Source: Chitinophaga rhizosphaerae
GTDB taxonomy: Bacteria > Bacteroidota > Bacteroidia > Chitinophagales > Chitinophagaceae
Assembly (NCBI RefSeq): GCF_003958645.1
Contig: NZ_RXLO01000010.1
Location: 1-64,000, forward strand
Length of the DNA: 64,000 bases
Direction: 5' to 3'
This document shows, in pieces, positions 17,520-28,000 of the stretch. The translations under genes and the position numbers were made by a program. The notes below the pieces were generated by a model. It had not been told where the DNA came from. It did not search any database and saw only the letters and a program-made list of their open reading frames with translations. The number at the start of each line of letters is the position of its first letter. The stretch's first letter is position 1.

Positions 17520-19019
17520 CTACGAAGCAGGTAAATCTGATTGTCTTTCAATCTGAGCCCGCAGTAATCGTTGAAGGAAAGTGGCCGTTAAATAGAGGAT
17601 GGTGTTGATATCCGCTTCCTCAACTTTATCGTTGTGCTTTACGTAGTCATTTTGGTACTTGGTATAAAAATCTAATAGCCCAAGCAACATCGAGCGTAGC
17701 TCGGTAGGTACTCCCTTTTCTTTTAAGTATTTTCCAAGGGTATCTTGTTTCTCCAGAGGTTTATTATTACCCAATAGTTGTTTAAGAAAGAGTTCCAGGC
17801 ATAACCTTAAGTTATCCATCGCGCTCCGATTATCAGACTTGTCGACAACTGCCCTTATACCAAGGCGGAATTTTTCTGCCGCTTTGCCATACAATTCTAG
17901 CCCCAATTGTACTTCCCCTATCAGATCACGTGATATGCCATCAAAAGATGCAGACATGGGACCAAAAAGCTGTTCCATTCGAGAAATGAGTTGATGACGG
18001 GACGCTACGTCAGGCGCTGCCAAAGCCAGATCCATTATCAATGTATAGCGCTTTTCTGGAAAGAAACCTTCAAGATTGGCCATAATTCCGGCCTTTTTAC
18101 TGATGATGGAACCATCATCCGGGAATCGTTCATCTTGGTAAGGAAATGAAATGTCTGCCCTTACAGCCTGTTCTTGAAAGAATTTCGCAATTGCCGACCA
18201 GTCCATACCCAAGTCGTCATCGCCAAATACGTGCGCTACGTATTCGAGAAACGGTTCGTCCAGTCGCATTTTCCCATACGTCTCCAGGTACTTTAGGAAC
18301 AGAAACGCCTCATTAGCAATAACATTATCCATACATTCGCCATAATCCCATGTTTTTACACTCCAGTCCAGTTCTCCTCCGTTTAGCAAGTCTTCGAATA
18401 TGACCCGCTGCATATTCATACGATGCGATTCGAAGTCTTTTCTTAATGCAATTTTTGCTTTCTCGAGAACTTCATCCGGATAGATAGCACGGCTCATTCG
18501 GACTTCGAATTCCGCTACTCTCCCACCAAGCGTCATGGACCGGGGGACGCCATTGGTGGAATGTTTGATATAGTGATACACAAGCCGGTTGTATTCCGCA
18601 AACTCCTTTTTATCCATAGGGATAACAGAGATTCTGTCGCTGCCGTCATCCGATTCGGAATAGCTTATAAATGGACTCAAATCATTGCGTACCCAGTAAT
18701 TGAATTTTGCCAGCAGGGAGTTATTCGCTTCAAAGAATACCCTCGCTTTGGCAAATTCTTTCCTGTACGCTGCTTCAAAAAAGGCGCGGTGTGCCATTGT
18801 ATCCGGATGGTATCTGCACCCATCACAGGCACAATAGATCCGCTCTTTTTCCAGCCCATCCTCATCATAGGTATATAGCCGTCCTGACGCTAATAGTGGA
18901 TAGTACACCACCAGTTCGTTAAATCGGCTTTCAAAGTCAGGTTTGGCAAGTACTCTCCGTTCAATCTCCTGGTGGGTCAAACCTCTATATTTCCAATAAT
19001 ATACTACGTCCCTCCTCAT
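17520..19019 (-). CDS. zinc-binding protein with Abi_C/HEPN-like C-terminus
   Basis: The ATG at 19019 is preferred over an upstream TTG and gives 499 residues. Near residues 65-75 there is a Cys/His cluster (CACDGCRYH) typical of a small zinc knuckle. The middle is unrecognised. The last 120 residues (DNLRLCLELFLKQLLGN ... YQNDYVKHND) resemble the all-helical C-terminal domain of abortive infection proteins, including the N-x3-KHN motif found in HEPN-like families. I infer an RNase-type or sensor role in phage defence. The position inside a defence-rich stretch agrees. Confidence 0.55.
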   Translation of the reverse strand: MRRDVVYYWKYRGLTHQEIERRVLAKPDFESRFNELVVYYPLLASGRLYTYDEDGLEKERIYCACDGCRYHPDTMAHRAFFEAAYRKEFAKARVFFEANNSLLAKFNYWVRNDLSPFISYSESDDGSDRISVIPMDKKEFAEYNRLVYHYIKHSTNGVPRSMTLGGRVAEFEVRMSRAIYPDEVLEKAKIALRKDFESHRMNMQRVIFEDLLNGGELDWSVKTWDYGECMDNVIANEAFLFLKYLETYGKMRLDEPFLEYVAHVFGDDDLGMDWSAIAKFFQEQAVRADISFPYQDERFPDDGSIISKKAGIMANLEGFFPEKRYTLIMDLALAAPDVASRHQLISRMEQLFGPMSASFDGISRDLIGEVQLGLELYGKAAEKFRLGIRAVVDKSDNRSAMDNLRLCLELFLKQLLGNNKPLEKQDTLGKYLKEKGVPTELRSMLLGLLDFYTKYQNDYVKHNDKVEEADINTILYLTATFLQRLLRAQIERQSDLPAS

Positions 19020-19521
19020 ATACAATAATAATCATATTACAAATAGCTACCTTCCCTAATTCTACTCTCTCAACAAACTTTAACGCAATTGTACCTCGAC
19101 GATTTTGCGCAAAAGGGTATTGGTAAGTTAAAATATTTTGTCGGATACTAGCTTGCCAGACCTTCAATATTTATGGAGAATAGGTAGGCATTCAATGCAT
19201 GACTTTTTCATTATGAGATCGCTTACAGTCTCCAAAGGCTGCTATTTTCTTGTCTAATAGCCTCCGATTTGAACAGATTTACAGATCCGATTTGCAAGCA
19301 GGGTATCCCGGCTTGAATAGGAAATTGTGGCCTAATTTTATGGGAGGTAGTTGTCAAGAAAATCCTATCTTTACCATCGGTGTTACAGACGCCAGCCGCC
19401 CACCAGTGCAAAGCCACTCAGTACTGTAAATTCGATTTCAATTTTTGAAAACTTTTTCTCGCATAGAGAAATGGTGGGTGGGCGACATTTTCCCAAGCGA
19501 GATCATTAAAGTTTTTGAAGA
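19020..19521. other. gene-poor divergent region
   Basis: About 500 bases between the Abi-like gene (minus) and the next plus-strand gene. I see no RNA gene, clear promoter box or repeat. The longest minus-strand frame (64 codons) has no protein-like features. Confidence 0.5.
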
Positions 19522-20247
19522 ATGAAAGAGTTACCTCGTTCAGTTACCTACATTAAAAGTCAGGCTAGAAAGCTTAAAAGGACACTAAACATTACTCACG
19601 TCCAAGCGCTTGAGTTACTCGCCAAACAATACGGCTACTCGAATTGGCAACATTGCCAGCGGGATCTTATAATCAGTGTTGGAGCAAAGATCGAATCAAC
19701 ACTTATTCCTTTCCATATTGGGTTTAATGATTGGCTGAAAAGGCACAAAAACAGGAATTCACCGCTTGGAGATTTGTCAAGAGCCATGCTTCGAAATAAT
19801 TCTTGGCCAAATTTCGATACCCTGGAAGAATACGGTCAGTTTTTACCTTCCCTACGCCTTCCGTATGGTGCTACCGTCGCCCTTGAAAGAGCTTGGAAGC
19901 GGTATTTGTTATATATAAAAAGCAAGAATAGCCCTAGGCCAATTAAATCGCGCATAAAGAAGAAGGTAGCTCCTCAAAATGAAGGTAGAAAGATAACAAT
20001 TGTAAAGGATGCACCCTCTGTTCAAATCACAGAAAGGACTGTAGAGAAATTCAAACCCGGCGATCAGGCATGGGTCTCCTGGAATGGTAGGAGAGCATTA
20101 CCAATTACTATAACAGAAGTCGACAACAGACACTATACATTTATCGTAGAGCGACCGCTGAAGAAACGTGGTAATGAGCACTACGTTTTCCACGATGAAG
20201 TCGGAAGTACACCGAAACTCGCATGTACAAATTATGTTACATTTTAA
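19522..20247 (+). CDS. hypothetical protein with small N-terminal helical domain
   Basis: The 241-residue basic protein opens with a helical motif (IKSQARKLKR...HVQALELLAKQYGYSNWQHC) that recurs at the start of several mobile-element and phage proteins. Its function is not established. A Lys/Arg-rich linker follows, then a C-terminal beta-rich domain starting FKPGDQAWVSWNGRRALPITI, which looks like a small barrel. It may bind nucleic acid; this is inference from charge and fold. It is followed by a good terminator at 20,261. Confidence 0.6.
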   Translation: MKELPRSVTYIKSQARKLKRTLNITHVQALELLAKQYGYSNWQHCQRDLIISVGAKIESTLIPFHIGFNDWLKRHKNRNSPLGDLSRAMLRNNSWPNFDTLEEYGQFLPSLRLPYGATVALERAWKRYLLYIKSKNSPRPIKSRIKKKVAPQNEGRKITIVKDAPSVQITERTVEKFKPGDQAWVSWNGRRALPITITEVDNRHYTFIVERPLKKRGNEHYVFHDEVGSTPKLACTNYVTF

Positions 20248-20260
20248 GAATATTCCTTTG

Positions 20261-20291
20261 CTGGCCCTCTCCTTTCCGGGGGCCAGTTTTT
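20261..20291 (+). terminator. intrinsic terminator
   Basis: CTGGCCC (20261-20267) pairs with GGGCCAG (20280-20286) and is followed by TTTTTA. It lies 14 bases after the stop at 20247. Confidence 0.75.
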
Positions 20292-20436
20292 ATATATCAC
20301 ATAACCGTGCATTAATTTAGTTCCAAGCAGCACTTAGAAATATTCTCAGAGTCAGCGTTTAGAAGCTTCCGTAAATAGGCTTGCAAGGACTGGGATTCCC
20401 ATACATTCAATCAGTCATTGCAATATATGGTTCGCA

Positions 20437-22236
20437 CTATGAGAGGTTGGCTTTCAGCTTTTCCAGCAGCGTTTTTTCTCTTTCAACAATAAATTGATCA
20501 AAATTATCGAACGCAAGATCTACGGTTTCGGGGATTAATAACTCTGACCGGATATTTCCGTTTGTAAGCTGCCTTTCAGCGATCCATTCTTGTAATGGCC
20601 GGTCATTTTTTGATTTATTTGCCTCTTCCGAAAGAAAGGCCAGGTTCAGTACCGTGTTGTAATTTTGTTCAAAAGTCTCCCTTTTTTCTTTTGGTAATCT
20701 TTTCAAAGCTTCTTCATTAAAACCGGCGACTGGATGAAGGTGATCAATATTTACATCCTTAAATTGGAAATTAAAATTCGGATACAGTAATGCCAAGGTA
20801 TAAAAGCTGTCCAGCTCATCATAGCTTCTACGTAGAATACTCTTCAGTTTTTCCTCATTGACAAGGAACGTTTTCGGCGGCTCTGTGAATTCTTGCCTGA
20901 AGGCTTCCAGTGGGAAGCCCCGATCAATGTTTTTTTCTGTTATGCTTCGGAGCCTTGTCAAGAAAGTGTCTGCACTGCCACTAAACACCTTATTGAGTAA
21001 ACCGATGTGCAGGTACTGCCGAATTGCCCGTTTATTTGATTGATGACGATTATCCTTATTAATGTCGACGGAGAACCCTGTCTTAAATAGGTAATAGGCG
21101 ACCGGTATAAGCGCGTTCTTGGCGCGAAGAGAATAGTCGTTGAAGGATAGGGATCTAGCCAACTTGAATGTCTCAATGATGGATCGGGTGATCTTTCCCC
21201 AATTTAGGCCGATCTCTGCTATTGTATCTGCGCCGAAGTTCTTAAGCGAGAAACGTATGTCCTTGGAAACAAAAACTAGGCAAGTTTTCAGGATGAAGTC
21301 CTGATCAATATTGAAACCAATTTCCTGGACCAATCTCACCAGCGTATCCACTTCCTCCCTTGCACCTTTTGTATTATCATCCAGATCCCAAGATGCGGTA
21401 ATGATAGACATCAAAAGGTCGGCAAAGGATAATTTTGTCCCACCGGAATTGGTTCTTATGAATTCGTGCAGGATTTTATCAAAGTCTTGATCTTTTTCTA
21501 AGTAGTAGTTTAGGAGATCTTCTTTTCTGACCTTGGAGTAAAGTTTCAAAAGAGTTTCAAGTGGAAAATCAGCAACTGGCAGGCCATTGCGGGACAAAAA
21601 TGTAAATATTTCTGATTCATCCTTCATTTTCAGGATAGCACCTACCTCGTACCAAAAACAAGGTTGTTTGATTTTCCGACCGTCTGGTGTTTCGATAGTT
21701 TTAGTCTTCTCCTCCCCTTCCTTCATGTGCTCATTCTTAACCAAAAACCGAAAGTCGTAAACTTTACGTTCTTCATCATCTTCTAACGGTGCCAGGATAT
21801 CTAGATAAAGCACCCGAGAAGGATAGTCTTGTTCATCCTTAAGGTATTTTCTTTTGAATTTTTGATACTTTTTGTATGCATAATTTCCCTTAAGTCCAAT
21901 GTAGAGGCTATTGAGCCGTTGTTGACCATCGATGATTGCATAAAAATCTGTAAAAGTTGCATTGACTGGCTTCTGCTGATTGTTTCCCCCAAGGTATTCC
22001 TTGAATACTTTCAAAAACTCATAAAAGCGAAAGTTGTTTTTTACTTCAGCATCGGTTACCTGCCACATCATCATTGTATTGATGGGATAATCTTGCATGA
22101 TGGAATCGAAGAGCATTTCGATTTGGTAGGTATTCCAGACGAAGCGACGCTGGATGGATGGTAGTAGATAGCGGCTACTATCGATTTCAGCAATTGCCTC
22201 TGATATTTTGATAGCTTTTTCGAGCTGATTGGCCAT
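20437..22236 (-). CDS. DUF262-DUF1524 protein, GmrSD-like
   Basis: The 599-residue protein has the DUF262 ParB-like NTPase domain at its start: LLPSIQRRFVW near 25 and the signature DGQQR at 103-107. A C-terminal DUF1524-type HNH-like domain follows (DHLHPVAGF, then NLAFLSEEANKSKNDRPL). This layout is that of the fused GmrSD/BrxU type IV restriction enzymes, which cut modified DNA using NTP. The HNH His is present. It is the second gene of a pair, 19 bases after a PD-(D/E)xK nuclease gene, which is an unusual partner. Confidence 0.82.
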   Translation of the reverse strand: MANQLEKAIKISEAIAEIDSSRYLLPSIQRRFVWNTYQIEMLFDSIMQDYPINTMMMWQVTDAEVKNNFRFYEFLKVFKEYLGGNNQQKPVNATFTDFYAIIDGQQRLNSLYIGLKGNYAYKKYQKFKRKYLKDEQDYPSRVLYLDILAPLEDDEERKVYDFRFLVKNEHMKEGEEKTKTIETPDGRKIKQPCFWYEVGAILKMKDESEIFTFLSRNGLPVADFPLETLLKLYSKVRKEDLLNYYLEKDQDFDKILHEFIRTNSGGTKLSFADLLMSIITASWDLDDNTKGAREEVDTLVRLVQEIGFNIDQDFILKTCLVFVSKDIRFSLKNFGADTIAEIGLNWGKITRSIIETFKLARSLSFNDYSLRAKNALIPVAYYLFKTGFSVDINKDNRHQSNKRAIRQYLHIGLLNKVFSGSADTFLTRLRSITEKNIDRGFPLEAFRQEFTEPPKTFLVNEEKLKSILRRSYDELDSFYTLALLYPNFNFQFKDVNIDHLHPVAGFNEEALKRLPKEKRETFEQNYNTVLNLAFLSEEANKSKNDRPLQEWIAERQLTNGNIRSELLIPETVDLAFDNFDQFIVEREKTLLEKLKANLS

Positions 22237-22255
22237 AGATTTGGGTTATTGTTTA

Positions 22256-23143
22256 TTAACGAGGAAAGTGTCCTACGATGATTTCAATATGTATATCTCC
22301 GTCTGGATTGCCTGGCAGGGAAAAGACATGGGCGCTAGAGTTCCGTTCAGTAACCGCACCGCGACTTTTATATTGAGGGTGTTCACTTACATACTCGGCA
22401 ATTCGTTGCAGTACAGTATCGATATCATCTCGGTCTACAAATAGGAGCAGTGCAGCTTTGCTGTCGCGGTATGTTAAATACCCCATTAGCTGGGTGATCG
22501 CAGCGAGCATGCCCGCCTTGCCAGCCCAAATTTTACACTCTGCGACAAATAGATTGTTACCGCTAGTGTGACGAACCAGGATGTCAGTCCTCCCTGCCTT
22601 GTTAAATGACTCGCGGGTGACGGTGGTGTGTTCGAAAGCAGGTTCTAAAATTCCGGTGATATAATCGCGTATTTGCTCTTCCCCCATGAGGCGATAGAGG
22701 TCAGGCTTTGTCTCCAGATTTGTAATTGCATCCCGAAGTCGCTTCAAAATTTGTTGATAAGTATTATCAGACATCATCGGATCAACAGGCACAACGGGAC
22801 GTATTAGTTCGTCACCGGCCTCGCCGAACATTTTTTTCAGCTCCATAAGTTCACGACTCGTGAAAGTACCCAGTTCCCGAAAAATGGCTTTATAGGCTGC
22901 CACCCGTTCTTGTTGCGGAACACCTTCCAAAATTTCCTGGTAATATACTTTTCTGCTGGTTGGAAGCTTTTTATTGCTCCTCATTTGTATATACTTTGTA
23001 TAGTTCTGAGGAAAATTATAGCTAATTCCTTTAAGGGTATTTATGAATCGTGGACCCGAAAAGTACTCGGGGGCCTCCCTGTTGCCGCCAGCTTCAATAA
23101 TGTCAAACAATCGATAATACGCCTCTTCCCAATGAATCGCCAT
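22256..23143 (-). CDS. PD-(D/E)xK nuclease-like protein
   Basis: The 295-residue protein ends in a restriction-endonuclease-like core: an upstream acidic residue in the ILEPAFEH helix, Asp187 in GRTDILV, and Glu202-x-Lys204 in FVAECKIW, then a helix with ITQLMGYLTY and the strand KAALLLFV. These are the D and E-x-K residues of the fold. The N-terminal 130 residues are helical and probably form a recognition or assembly domain. It is immediately upstream of, and co-transcribed with, the DUF262-DUF1524 gene. The pair probably forms a two-nuclease restriction module. Confidence 0.75.
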   Translation of the reverse strand: MAIHWEEAYYRLFDIIEAGGNREAPEYFSGPRFINTLKGISYNFPQNYTKYIQMRSNKKLPTSRKVYYQEILEGVPQQERVAAYKAIFRELGTFTSRELMELKKMFGEAGDELIRPVVPVDPMMSDNTYQQILKRLRDAITNLETKPDLYRLMGEEQIRDYITGILEPAFEHTTVTRESFNKAGRTDILVRHTSGNNLFVAECKIWAGKAGMLAAITQLMGYLTYRDSKAALLLFVDRDDIDTVLQRIAEYVSEHPQYKSRGAVTERNSSAHVFSLPGNPDGDIHIEIIVGHFPR

Positions 23144-23741
23144 TTTCTAAAGATTAGTTTTAGGTTAGGGTATTGATAAATTTATCAATTTGGGACAACT
23201 TGAACAAATTTTATAATGTATATACATATACGAAGTGCGCCGACTATTGGGACTTAAAATCGGTCGTGATTCAAGCTCAGGATGTTCGGAACATCTGAAA
23301 CGAGAAGATCCATCAAATACATAGGGCTGGCCATAGGGCCAGGCATCGTTTGATGCAATTTGTAGTGCCACCTTGATTATCGGGTATGGCAAAATGCTGG
23401 ATGCCGGGGGGATTCAAGGTCCGGTAATCAGTTGAGGGTATCAAGGCATCCGTTAGGTGGCGGCAGCGCCTATTTACTACGAGCGCTAATTAAGTTTTCT
23501 CCCCGTTATTTACAATTCAATCCATTGTTTGAAACCCGGGCGCCATTTGAAAACCCAGCCTCCTGTATTTTGCATATACCGAGTAACCAATGTCCAATAA
23601 GGTTTCCGCTATATAAAGCCTATTGGAATTCAAGTTCCATTTTCGTACCTTAACTAATCATTTCATAGCGCAACCCTCAGAAAATAAGCAAGGGACGTCT
23701 GGATCCATTTCACAAAATTTATTGAAAACCTAAGAATTCAA
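23144..23741. other. intergenic region without recognised features
   Basis: About 600 bases upstream of both the nuclease pair (minus) and the receiver gene (plus). It is AT-rich near 23,160-23,235, where the nuclease promoter should lie. I see no RNA gene, and the longest frame (73 codons) is not protein-like. Confidence 0.45.
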
Positions 23742-24152
23742 ATGGTGAGAAAGGCTTTGAACATATTAATCGTCGATGACGATCAAGATGATAAAGACTT
23801 TATTACGGATACGATCCTCAAACAAGCGCCAAATGCTAATGTCCAGGGTTTAGAGAGTGGCGCCGAGGCTTTAGATTACTTTTCGATAGTATCCCCAATG
23901 AATTTTCCGGATCTTATTATTCTGGATTACAATATGCCACGGATGAATGGTCTTGAAACGCTAGATAAAATTGCCAGTGTAGAAATGATACGTAGTATAC
24001 CAATAGCAGTCGTTAGTACAGCAAATGAAAGGATATATCGAAGGGAATGCCTAGCACATGGTGCAATCAGGTATTTTGAGAAACCATCTGATATGGCCCA
24101 CTGGGGGCATATTGTAGAAGAGCTGCTGGAGTTGGTTTCGCCTGTATTATAA
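23742..24152 (+). CDS. single-domain response regulator (CheY-like receiver)
   Basis: The 136-residue protein is one receiver domain: acidic cluster VDDDQDDKD at 11-19, phosphoacceptor Asp62 in LDYNMP, the switch residue in AVVSTA, and the conserved Lys in YFEKP. There is no output domain. It probably passes a phosphoryl signal from a histidine kinase that is not encoded nearby. It is a single gene with gene-free stretches on both sides, so it looks unrelated to the flanking islands. Confidence 0.92.
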   Translation: MVRKALNILIVDDDQDDKDFITDTILKQAPNANVQGLESGAEALDYFSIVSPMNFPDLIILDYNMPRMNGLETLDKIASVEMIRSIPIAVVSTANERIYRRECLAHGAIRYFEKPSDMAHWGHIVEELLELVSPVL

Positions 24153-24323
24153 ATGCAGTTCCAGGGGTCACAAAGGTAATATATTCCTCGGGCTATGCTC
24201 ACTCATCCAACTTTAATTACTTCGCTAAGGCCGGAAATAAATTTCGTATATAAGAGGATAGATTTTAGGGGCTAATTGAATTGCAAAAAGTCATTACTGG
24301 TATTTCATGGATTAAATTATTTG

Positions 24324-24379
24324 AAAATGGTATCAATATCGTAACTAGACTGGCCCCGGAAACGCCCAAATTGAGCCAT
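24324..24379. repeat. direct repeat, left copy (56 bp)
   Basis: This 56-bp sequence recurs in the same orientation at 32644-32699 with about 80% identity. Read on the minus strand both copies encode RFRGQS(G/S)YDI(D/E)TI, followed by a stop 2-4 codons later, and many differences fall at third positions. They look like the tail of a lost coding sequence, perhaps transposase-related. The stretch 24153-25006 otherwise holds only an 88-codon minus-strand frame that includes this repeat. Confidence 0.55.
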
Positions 24380-25006
24380 ATTATAATAGAGATCCCAAAC
24401 ATTCCGCATAGCAAACTGAAAGGCGTTTTGCCCATTGCTTAATTGTAGTTCCTTGAAGTTGTTAGCTGCCCCGTTGCTTTCGCTAACGAACTGCGTATTG
24501 CATGGAGTTAACCTTATAAAGCCGTTCGAAATATGACTTAGCGAGGTATGCTCCCAAGACAATTTGGATGGGCACTGGGTCATAAAATGTTCGGTTCTAA
24601 AAATCTTTTATTCTCAGTCCTTGATACTCGAGCCAAATCCGACCGTATACCTTTTTAGTTATCAAATAAAGCCTGTTAAGTTCTGTTGTGGTACCTGCTT
24701 GGGATAATCATCATGTGGACGACTAGACAGACTAATCACTATCAGGTGTCTGTTAGGGTAACATGGCTCCTATTTTTTGCCCTCTGGATTTGTCGTTATT
24801 CTGCAAAAGGCAGCGATGAAATTTTGCAATTTGAATCTTTTCCCCTAATTTGACAGTGGTTTATCTTCTCCGGCAGTTACCACAAGCTTTAGGCATATAA
24901 ATACCAGCTATACCTCCCATTTTGCCCCGTGCGTTTGACAAAAGTCTATAGAGTCGGCCAAGAATTGAGATAGATCAACAAAGTTAACTCCTATAACGAT
25001 TGAAAT

Positions 25007-28000
25007 ATGGCCCCAAAAACTAAGTGGCTTGTTTTAGTTTGTGCATTTTTCCAAACAACAATCAACGCCCAGTCTATTCATCGCAGTGATTCTATAAGCT
25101 GCGCCATTCATTTCGAGACAGTCAGGGTTCGAAAAAAACTTGCGGACGAATACTTTATTAACAAGCGAAACACGGATGCGCATGCAGAATACTCGCGAGC
25201 GATCCAGCAACTGGCCCAGCTCGAAGGTAACCTCCTTTGTAATTATAAAGATTCGTTGAAGCTTCTCAAACAAGATATTTTGTATCGCTTATTCTTACTT
25301 GACCAAGGGCTTGGTTTCTGGACGGCTTCTCAACTTAAACCTATGAATCCCGCCTACTACTATACGAGGTTCAAATCGGAATTTGAAGCATTTGAAGCGG
25401 TGGCCAAGGAAGTTGAAACCTATATCGACAAAATAGAAACTGACCAAAATGCAATTAACGCAGATGCCTCCAATTTGGATCAGCAGTCAGTAAATTCACA
25501 AATAGAGACCATAAATCGGGAAAAGAGTGAAATTATAGAAGACAGTTATCTTAAGGCCATAGCGCGCTGTGAAGACAGGATTGACCAGATAAATACGAGG
25601 CATAAGGAAATAGAGAAAATTGTGATAGCAAAAGTCGCAGAGCTGGATAAACTATCGGCCAGTCTTGGCAATATTATGATGCAGGGGCTTAGCCAGGCCC
25701 TTGGACTTCCGTTCGATCCGCAGTTGCTTCTTCAGGAAGGAAATTTAAAGGACAAACTGCTAAAAGCGGCTTCCCAATGGGCTACCAATGACCCCTCCAT
25801 AAAGGAGGCCTTGTCAAAATCGTCTGAAGCTATGAAGCAGCTAATGGATATTTATGCAACCGCGGATGAACTTGTAAAGGAAGGCAAAAGCATGGTTGCA
25901 ACTGCTAGGAGCGCCTATGACTTGATAAGAGAGCCGTCCATGGACGCATTTATATCGATGGGCAAAAAAATGATGGGCGAGTTGGCTCCAGCCGAATTGC
26001 AACAATTGGAAGTCGCAATGAGCGAAGTAAAGAGCCTTGAAACACTGCTACATACTCTAGCTGATTTCCCCTCTATAAGGCAGAAAATAGGTGCCGAAAT
26101 CTTCAAAAGTAAGGACGTCCTGGCCACTTACCTTGATAACTTGGCAAAGGAGGCAAGCATGCAGGCCACCCTCTTTACTACGGTTACGGAAAAGTATTTT
26201 GACGGGCTGACTAACGAAGGCAAAGCCTATGTTGCTACCCAAATAGTGCGGCTCTATCCTTCCCAATTTATCCGGCAATTACCGGACAAGGCGAAAAAGG
26301 CCCTTTTTGAGAAGTTGAATGTATCCGGCGCCCCTGCCATGGTCAAGGCAATTGACGATAACATTAATGGGGCCCAAACACAACTTCGGCTGGAAGGAAC
26401 TAAATTGATTTATTTTGGGGTTCAGCTAACAGACGATGCAAGAACATGGTTAAACCAAGTGGCTAAAAATGCCGATTCATTGAGTGTGGAAAAGCAAGCG
26501 GAATTACTTGCCGTGGCCAAGAGATGGGCTGATGAGCAACCCTTCGGACTTCCTCCACTGAGCAACGTTGTTTCGCTATTTGATCTTGAAAGTTCACTCG
26601 GACCAGTGTTCAAAAATGTAGCCGACAATCAGTTGCCGGCAGCGAGAAAAGAGTATTTTGATAAGCTGGTTAGCCTGGTCCAGGATGAGCCCGCAATCAA
26701 GGATCTGACGGGAGAGATTCTTGCCTGTGATATCGGCTCATATATGTTAAATGCATCCTCTCCAAAAGGCAACCTGCGGTATGCGACGGAGCAGCCACCG
26801 AGAAACGTCAATAATTCGCAAAAATTGCAACAGGTTGCGTTAACGGCGGCTATTTCGTACGCGTGTCCTTATGTGGGTATGGCAATTTCGATCATGCAGG
26901 GAATTGTCGCACGCCGCAAAATAAAAAACGAAATAGCGAGCTTGAACAGAGAAGGCAAGGAGCTAGTCGTCGAAAAACTTCGCACTCTGGATATACTCGA
27001 CCAAACCAATGTTCAGCTAAAGCTAACGCAAAAGGATCAATTGATCATCAAGTTGCGAAAAGGCTATGCAGACAATGCTTATCAGCGCACAAGGATGACA
27101 TTGGAGTCAAAGTACGACCACATCAAACAATACAATCTCAAGGTAGCGAATCGAAAACCCCTACTCTATTACCATACTGAAAAGCTACGCCAATATGCCA
27201 CGCTGCTCGACCAGGCACTTCAGTACAGGCACGGCACCTCGCTGCTGGATATAGTGAATTCCGATCCTGATAACGTGAGGTTGTTCCTAGATAGGGATAT
27301 AAACCTACACACTTGGCTGGATCTAACGAAAGCCGGCGCGAGGAGCGATTTGGATCAAATGCGATTGCAATGGCAAAAGTATTTCGCAGTGGTTGTAAAT
27401 GATTGCAAAGGATGTCCCAAGGAGCGGATTCCGGAACTAGTAGCCGAACAAAGCGGGAGTATTTCATTAAAAATCAATTTCCAGACGCCCTGGGAACAGC
27501 TAAGTAAGGCGATATCGAGCAGGCAAAACATATACAATTTTGATTTGCCCATATTGCCAAGAGATGGCAGTATTGTCAATGACTCTGCGAAAAACCTACG
27601 CTACCTCGGCGCGAGAGTTATAGCAGTTATGAAAAATGGGCGGCACAGAACCATTTTGAATCTAACTCTGTCACATCCCGGTGTAGGGTATGTTTTTGAC
27701 GGAGAGAAATATCGCGCTGAAATATTCAATCCGGCGGTGGGCAATATCGATGGAGGCCAGGAGAGAATAGCAGGTGCCAATTCCGATGAGTACCCCGAAG
27801 CGTTTTTACCGGCTCAATTTGCTAATGGGTGGCAGGCAATGCAAGATAAAGAGGATTACCCGGCTTTACAGGGATATAGCATGCTTACTACCTGGCGATT
27901 GCGAATTCCAATATCAGACAATCCTACGATTTTCAACGACCAATTGGAGGATATACGTGTAAGGTTCATCTATTCACTTGACAAGGCTACGGTATATCCG

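Noticed and set aside
19223..19417. 64-codon minus-strand frame
   Set aside because: No motif and no plausible start signal.
24317..24583. 88-codon minus-strand frame containing the 56-bp repeat
   Set aside because: Only its last 20 codons are repeated elsewhere; the rest is not protein-like, so it is read as a relic rather than a gene.
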